Shown: piece after piece, positions 40,680 through 44,460 of the stretch
How the letters are laid out: the number at the start of each line of letters is the position of its first letter
Numbering within the stretch: position 1 is the first letter of the stretch
Source of the DNA: Caldilineaceae bacterium
GTDB taxonomy: Bacteria > Chloroflexota > Anaerolineae > Caldilineales > Caldilineaceae
NCBI GenBank assembly: GCA_019637645.1
Contig: JAHBVH010000070.1
Span: 1-44,460 of the forward strand
DNA length: 44,460 nucleotides
Reading direction: 5' to 3'
Position numbers and translations under genes: made by a program
The notes under the pieces: generated by a model
Told to the model about the DNA's origin: nothing
Database searches by the model: none
Seen by the model: only the letters and a program-made list of their open reading frames with translations

Positions 40680-42095
40680 ATGGCGAAAAACCGCATTATA
40701 CCATCTTCCCAGCCCACCAATGGCCAGAACGAAGGTGCTATCGCGATTGCCGACCAGCCAATGGTTGCCGATGTAGCGCCGCTCGCATCACCTACCCCTG
40801 ATGCTCATTTCCCACCCGGCGATATGTCATCCCCCGCCCTGCCCACCCACCGCACCAGTGCCTATGCCGTGGCCCAAGCCCAACTTGATAGTGTAGCGGA
40901 TTTCATGGGGCTCGCCGATGATCTGCGGCTATTTTTGCGCACGCCCCAACGAGAGTTGATCGTCCATTTTCCGGTACAGATGGACGATGGTCACATGCGC
41001 ATGTTTACCGGCTTCCGCGTTCATCACAATATGGCGAAAGGGCCAACCAAAGGTGGCCTGCGCTATCATCCCGATGTCACGCTGGATGAATGTCGGGCGC
41101 TCGCCATGTGGATGAGTTGGAAGTGTGCTTTGATGAATCTGCCCTATGGCGGGGCCAAGGGCGGCGTGATCGTCGATCCGCAAACCCTGAGCCAACGCGA
41201 ACTGGAAAAGATCACCCGCCGCTACACAACCGAGATCACCCCTTTTATCGGCCCCGAACGCGACATCCCCGCGCCGGATGTCGGCACGAATGCCCAGGTG
41301 ATGGCCTGGATCATGGATACCTATTCGATGCACAAAGGCTATTCGATCCCCGCGGTGGTCACAGGCAAGCCTATTGCGGTAGGCGGTAGTGTCGGTCGCG
41401 AATATGCCACGGGCTTAGGGGTCACCTATGTCACGCGTGCGCTCCTCAAGCAGCGCTTTGGGCGCATCTTGGAAGACGCCACGGTAGCGATTCAGGGCTT
41501 TGGCAATGTCGGCAGTTGGACCGCGCGCACCATGCAAGAGCGCGGGGCGCGGATTGTGGGCATCAGCGACCAATATGGCGGTATCTATCAGCCCAAAGGG
41601 ATCGATCTACGCCAGTTGACCCAATACGTGAGCACAAATGGTACGGTCACGGGCTTTCCGGGGACTGAAGCGATTAGCAATCAAGAGTTATTAGCATTAG
41701 AAGTCGATGTGCTAGTTCCCGCGGCGCTAGAGGGGCAGCTGACCAAGGAGAACGCCGACAAGGTGCGTGCCAAAATTGTGGCCGAGGGTGCCAATGGCCC
41801 CACCACACCAGAAGCTGACCAGATTCTCAATGACAAAGGCATCACGGTGATCCCCGACATTCTCTGTAATGCCGGGGGCGTGGTGGTTAGCTACTTTGAA
41901 TGGGTGCAGAGTCTGCAATCATTCTTCTGGGATGAAGGCGAAGTCCGCCGTAATATGGAGAAGAAGTTGCTCGATAACCTTGGTGCCGTCATCAATGTCA
42001 ATACACGCCGCGGCTGCGATCTACGGACCGCGGCCTATACGATTGCCATTGAGCGGATTGTGGAAGCCGTTCAGCTACGGGGTTTTTATCCCTAG
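40680..42095 (+). CDS. Glutamate/leucine dehydrogenase family protein
   Basis: 471 residues. The substrate-binding region [12 protein letters not shown] (120-131) and catalytic PYGGAKGG with Lys160 are followed by the nucleotide-binding GFGNVGS (273-279) of the Rossmann domain. It should catalyse reversible oxidative deamination of glutamate to 2-oxoglutarate and ammonia, linking nitrogen and carbon metabolism. The ATG at 40680 has AAAGGAG seven bases upstream. The first 55 or so residues are Pro/Ala-rich and precede the usual start of the family ([12 protein letters not shown]), so the enzyme has an unusual N-terminal tail. Length without the tail matches the NAD(P)-glutamate dehydrogenases of the 415-residue group. 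Coenzyme is not read from the sequence. Confidence 0.94.
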   Translation: MAKNRIIPSSQPTNGQNEGAIAIADQPMVADVAPLASPTPDAHFPPGDMSSPALPTHRTSAYAVAQAQLDSVADFMGLADDLRLFLRTPQRELIVHFPVQMDDGHMRMFTGFRVHHNMAKGPTKGGLRYHPDVTLDECRALAMWMSWKCALMNLPYGGAKGGVIVDPQTLSQRELEKITRRYTTEITPFIGPERDIPAPDVGTNAQVMAWIMDTYSMHKGYSIPAVVTGKPIAVGGSVGREYATGLGVTYVTRALLKQRFGRILEDATVAIQGFGNVGSWTARTMQERGARIVGISDQYGGIYQPKGIDLRQLTQYVSTNGTVTGFPGTEAISNQELLALEVDVLVPAALEGQLTKENADKVRAKIVAEGANGPTTPEADQILNDKGITVIPDILCNAGGVVVSYFEWVQSLQSFFWDEGEVRRNMEKKLLDNLGAVINVNTRRGCDLRTAAYTIAIERIVEAVQLRGFYP

Positions 42096-42101
42096 ATCAA
42101 T

Positions 42102-42134
42102 AGAGCTGTCCGGTTTTTCAAACCGGACAGCTCT
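42102..42134. terminator. 15-bp perfect palindrome between convergent genes
   Basis: AGAGCTGTCCGGTTT and AAACCGGACAGCTCT are perfect arms around TTC, just after the gdh stop and before the end of the leftward VWA gene. The core belongs to the GGTTT...AAACC family with CCGGACAG flanks. It may end transcription in both directions; only a short T stretch follows. Confidence 0.85.
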
Positions 42135-42160
42135 TGTTCCATCCCCTTCATCAATTGCGG

Positions 42161-43222
42161 CTAGGGCAGCGGATTCCAACGCATGGCGAGCCCGATAGCG
42201 AGCAACGCGAGGAAAGCACCAGCCGCGACAAAGGCAAAGCTGATCTCGGTAGTCTCGTGGCGAGTGATCAAGGAGGTGGGCAGGTTTTCAAAGACCTCTT
42301 GTAATTCAGCCGCGCTTTCCGCCGCGTAGTAGGCTCCGCCGGTCATATCCGAGACTTGGATCAGGGTATCTTCATCGATGCCACGGCGAAAGCCACCGCC
42401 TCCCCCACCACCGAACAGATCATTGCCCGAGCCAAAACCACTGAAGGGTTCGCTGCCGACAAAACCGCCACAGTTCATGCTCCCCCCCCGCGCAGTGCCA
42501 AAGCCAATGGTATAGACCCGAATCCCGCGATCGAGGGCTTGTTGAGCAGCAGCCAATGGCTCGACCCCGACATTGTTAGCCCCATCGGTTAGGAGCACGA
42601 TAATGCTGGGGGCGTATGCGCCATTGGGTACAGGGGTCGGTTGCGGGTCGGCTGGCGTGCGTGCGCTGGGTGCAAGCGAAGGATCAGTTTCGGCGAGGGC
42701 GTCGAGCGCTTCCAAAATGCCGTTGCCGATCCCTGTGCGCCGCCCCGTGGTTAAACTGCCAATCGCATCCTCTAGCACCTCCTGATCGGAAGTCGGTAAT
42801 TGGATGACTTGCGCAAAACCAGCAAAAGCCACAAGCCCAATCTGCGTGCTAAAGGGTTGATCAGCGATGAACGACAGGGCCGCCGCTTTGGCCGCCTGGA
42901 GCCGGTTGGGTTCAATATCGGTCGAACACATACTACGCGAGACATCCAGCGAGAGAATAATGGTTGCGCGCCCAGCCGGTACACTGACAATCGCCAAGGG
43001 TCGCGCGACGGCCAAGATTAAACTTGCCAACGCCAATAGAAAGAGGGCAAAGGGAAGGTGACGGCGCCAGCGCGATTGGTCGGGCAAGGCGGCGCGCACA
43101 AGGGATAAACTTGAAAACCGGACGGAAAAGCGCCGACGGCGGCGCAGCATCCAAATATACAAACCTATCAGCACGGGAATGAATCCCAGCAACAGGAGGA
43201 ATCCGGGCCAAAGTAAGTCCAT
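42161..43222 (-). CDS. BatA/BatB-like von Willebrand factor A membrane protein
   Basis: 353 residues. Two N-terminal helices (about 5-26 and 55-75) precede a VWA domain with an intact MIDAS: DVSRS (Asp93, Ser95, Ser97), and LTDGANN with Asp213. A C-terminal helix (about 320-345) ends the protein. This matches the Bat (aerotolerance-related) layout. Near residues 249-280 a Gly/Phe/Ser-rich insert (NCGGFVGSEPF, then GNDLFGGGGGGGFRRG) sits in the second half of the VWA domain; such an insert is not usual. GGAGG lies five bases before the ATG at 43222. Its partner VWA gene lies 68 bases upstream. MoxR ATPase and DUF58 genes usual for the cluster may be beyond the window. Confidence 0.88.
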   Translation of the reverse strand: MDLLWPGFLLLLGFIPVLIGLYIWMLRRRRRFSVRFSSLSLVRAALPDQSRWRRHLPFALFLLALASLILAVARPLAIVSVPAGRATIILSLDVSRSMCSTDIEPNRLQAAKAAALSFIADQPFSTQIGLVAFAGFAQVIQLPTSDQEVLEDAIGSLTTGRRTGIGNGILEALDALAETDPSLAPSARTPADPQPTPVPNGAYAPSIIVLLTDGANNVGVEPLAAAQQALDRGIRVYTIGFGTARGGSMNCGGFVGSEPFSGFGSGNDLFGGGGGGGFRRGIDEDTLIQVSDMTGGAYYAAESAAELQEVFENLPTSLITRHETTEISFAFVAAGAFLALLAIGLAMRWNPLP

Positions 43223-43290
43223 TTATACCTCCAATCCGTCTGGTATTACGCAGCGCACCGAGAAGAGAGCAACCCATAGCCCAACCCGCT

Positions 43291-44295
43291 TCATGGCAGA
43301 CGGCTGAACCAGAGAAGCGACACTAAACCACCGCTGAGCAAGAGCAAGATACTCACCCCAGCAAAAAGCGCCGTCACTTCCATTTCATCGGATTTGATCA
43401 CCAGTTCGGGGGTCAGATTCTCATAGATACGCTGCAACTCTTCCTCGTTGGCGGCATTATAATAGGTGCCGGCAGTCAACTGGGCAATCTGTTCTAACGT
43501 AGCCTCATCCAACCGCGTATGGACGGTAAAGCCTTCGACATCGAGTGTTGTGCCTGCGGCGCTGCCAATGCCAATGGGATAGATCCGAATGCCCAGGTCG
43601 GCGGCGGCTTGGGCGGCCTCGCTTGGTTCGGGCGGGGCTGTATTTTCACCATCGGTTAGCAACACAATGACCGCCGCGGCGTTACTCCCTGGCGGCACGG
43701 GTGGCGGTGTGGGGGTGGGCGTCGGGGTCAGGTTGCTATAAAACTGTTCAGCATCCGCGGGGTCAATCAAGATGGTGTTGAGCGAAGTAAAAATACCATG
43801 GGCCAACGACGTACCCCGTTCCGGCACCAAGCGATTGATCGCCGCAAAGATCGGATCACGGTCGTAGGTTGGTGGCACAATCGAAAAACCGCTATCACTA
43901 AAGGCCACCACGCCCAGTTGAATCGTTGCTGGCTGGCGCTCGACAAAGGCCAGCGCGGCTGTTTTCGATGCTTCCATTCGGGTTGGCGCTAGATCATCCG
44001 CCGCCATACTGCCCGAGACATCGAAGGCTAGGATCACCGTTCCTTCTAGACGCGGTAGGCTAACCACCGCTTGGGGCCGCGCCAACGCAATCAACAGAAG
44101 GATAAGGCCGGTCAAAAAAAGCATCGGTGCGAGGTGCCGCCCCGCCCCCAACGGACGGCCAGCCGTCTGCACCATTCCTAGCGAGCCATAGCGCACCGCC
44201 ATGGCGCGACGGCGCTGCTGCATCTGCCAGTAGAGCCACACAAAAAGTGGCACCACCAGCAGAGAGAAAAGCATTGCAGGCCAGATAAATGACAT
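43291..44295 (-). CDS. BatA-like von Willebrand factor A membrane protein
   Basis: 334 residues with the same plan as its neighbour: helices at about 5-23 and 56-72, a VWA domain with MIDAS DVSGS (Asp92, Ser94, Ser96) and LTDGENT (Asp215), and a C-terminal helix near 310-330. A run of Thr-Pro repeats (about 191-200) lies inside the domain just before the TDG motif. Metal-dependent binding to a partner protein in the periplasm or at the membrane is the expected role. AGGA is found eight bases before the ATG at 44295. It would be the first of the two VWA genes to be transcribed; the promoter may lie in or beyond the heptamer repeats at the window edge. Confidence 0.9.
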   Translation of the reverse strand: MSFIWPAMLFSLLVVPLFVWLYWQMQQRRRAMAVRYGSLGMVQTAGRPLGAGRHLAPMLFLTGLILLLIALARPQAVVSLPRLEGTVILAFDVSGSMAADDLAPTRMEASKTAALAFVERQPATIQLGVVAFSDSGFSIVPPTYDRDPIFAAINRLVPERGTSLAHGIFTSLNTILIDPADAEQFYSNLTPTPTPTPPPVPPGSNAAAVIVLLTDGENTAPPEPSEAAQAAADLGIRIYPIGIGSAAGTTLDVEGFTVHTRLDEATLEQIAQLTAGTYYNAANEEELQRIYENLTPELVIKSDEMEVTALFAGVSILLLLSGGLVSLLWFSRLP

Positions 44296-44320
44296 AGCTC
44301 AATCCTACCCTAAAGCGTTA

Positions 44321-44460
44321 TTGGTCATTGGTCATTGGTCATTGGTCATTGGTCACTTGTCATTGGTCATTGGTCATTGGTCATTGAGTCAGCAACAAGT
44401 AGAGGACAAGTGACAAAGGACAAAGGACAAAGGACAAAGGACAAGTGACAAAGGACAAAG
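44321..44460. repeat. Heptamer tandem repeats in two inverted-like arms
   Basis: Left array (44321-44390): nine TTGGTCA units and one variant CTTGTCA, ending TTGAGTC. Right array (44404-44460 and beyond): GGACAAA/TGACAAA/GGACAAG heptamers. The right array read backwards is TTTGTCC, so it pairs imperfectly with the left array (5 of 7 bases), which would fold the whole into a long imperfect hairpin. The right array continues past the window. STRR-like heptamer arrays are known from cyanobacteria. Confidence 0.92.

Noticed and set aside
44321..44460. CRISPR array or origin iterons
   Set aside because: Seven-base units with no spacers; no cas, dnaA or rep gene in the window.

Overview
The window looks like chromosomal DNA of a free-living bacterium, most likely a member of the Chloroflexota. 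This rests on gene content and style: proline/threonine-rich secreted proteins, a solitary sortase, LPLI-type tails, lipoprotein solute-binding proteins with CAAC lipoboxes, a nadC-nadA-nadB cluster, a homologue of Rv3378c-type terpene synthases, and many intergenic palindromes. No rRNA, tRNA, CRISPR array, phage gene or transposase was seen. The phylum call is an inference; class and genus cannot be fixed from what is visible.

Layout. 133-912 is a sortase. 1073-4994 (-) is de novo NAD synthesis: nadC, nadA and nadB, transcribed leftward, with a long structured leader before nadA. 5279-8571 (-) is a sugar-type ABC importer (binding lipoprotein and two permeases, no ATPase). 8931-11738 (-) is pyruvate phosphate dikinase. 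12305-13720 is an orphan sensor kinase, convergent with a 296-residue Rv3378c-like (Z)-prenyl-transferase-fold protein (13759-14649, -). 15071-17245 is Tex, followed by a small HTH protein (-), a double SDR protein, an atypical SDR epimerase and an orphan PyrK-like flavoprotein. 21910-22902 is a DUF368/PopT-type carrier-lipid translocase preceded by a leader that ends in an intrinsic terminator.

23026-24273 (-) is a BNR-repeat lipoprotein and 24549-25988 a flavin amine oxidase. 25993-29474 (-) is a peptide-type ABC importer, again without ATPases. 30097-32988 is a large secreted protein in which a phytase-like esterase domain interrupts a choice-of-anchor I domain. 33047-35095 (-) is a CocE/NonD hydrolase, 35363-36559 an MFS transporter and 36667-38118 a membrane protein with a DUF4129 tail. 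Next come a truncated secreted ORF, an SH3b protein, a double Tudor-like acidic protein, a Glu/Leu dehydrogenase, and two BatA-like VWA membrane proteins (-) reaching the right edge, which is made of heptamer repeats.

The most striking non-coding signal is a family of intergenic palindromes with cores of the type GGTTT...AAACC, usually flanked by CCTGACAGG or CCGGACAG stems. They lie at many gene ends and, in four cases, between a TATAAT-like box and the start codon of a forward gene. Three other long hairpins or inverted arrays are built from short tandem repeats (7- and 10-mers and GAGTA units). Much of the metabolism is ordinary: NAD synthesis, the PEP/pyruvate node, glutamate catabolism, and uptake of sugars and peptides.
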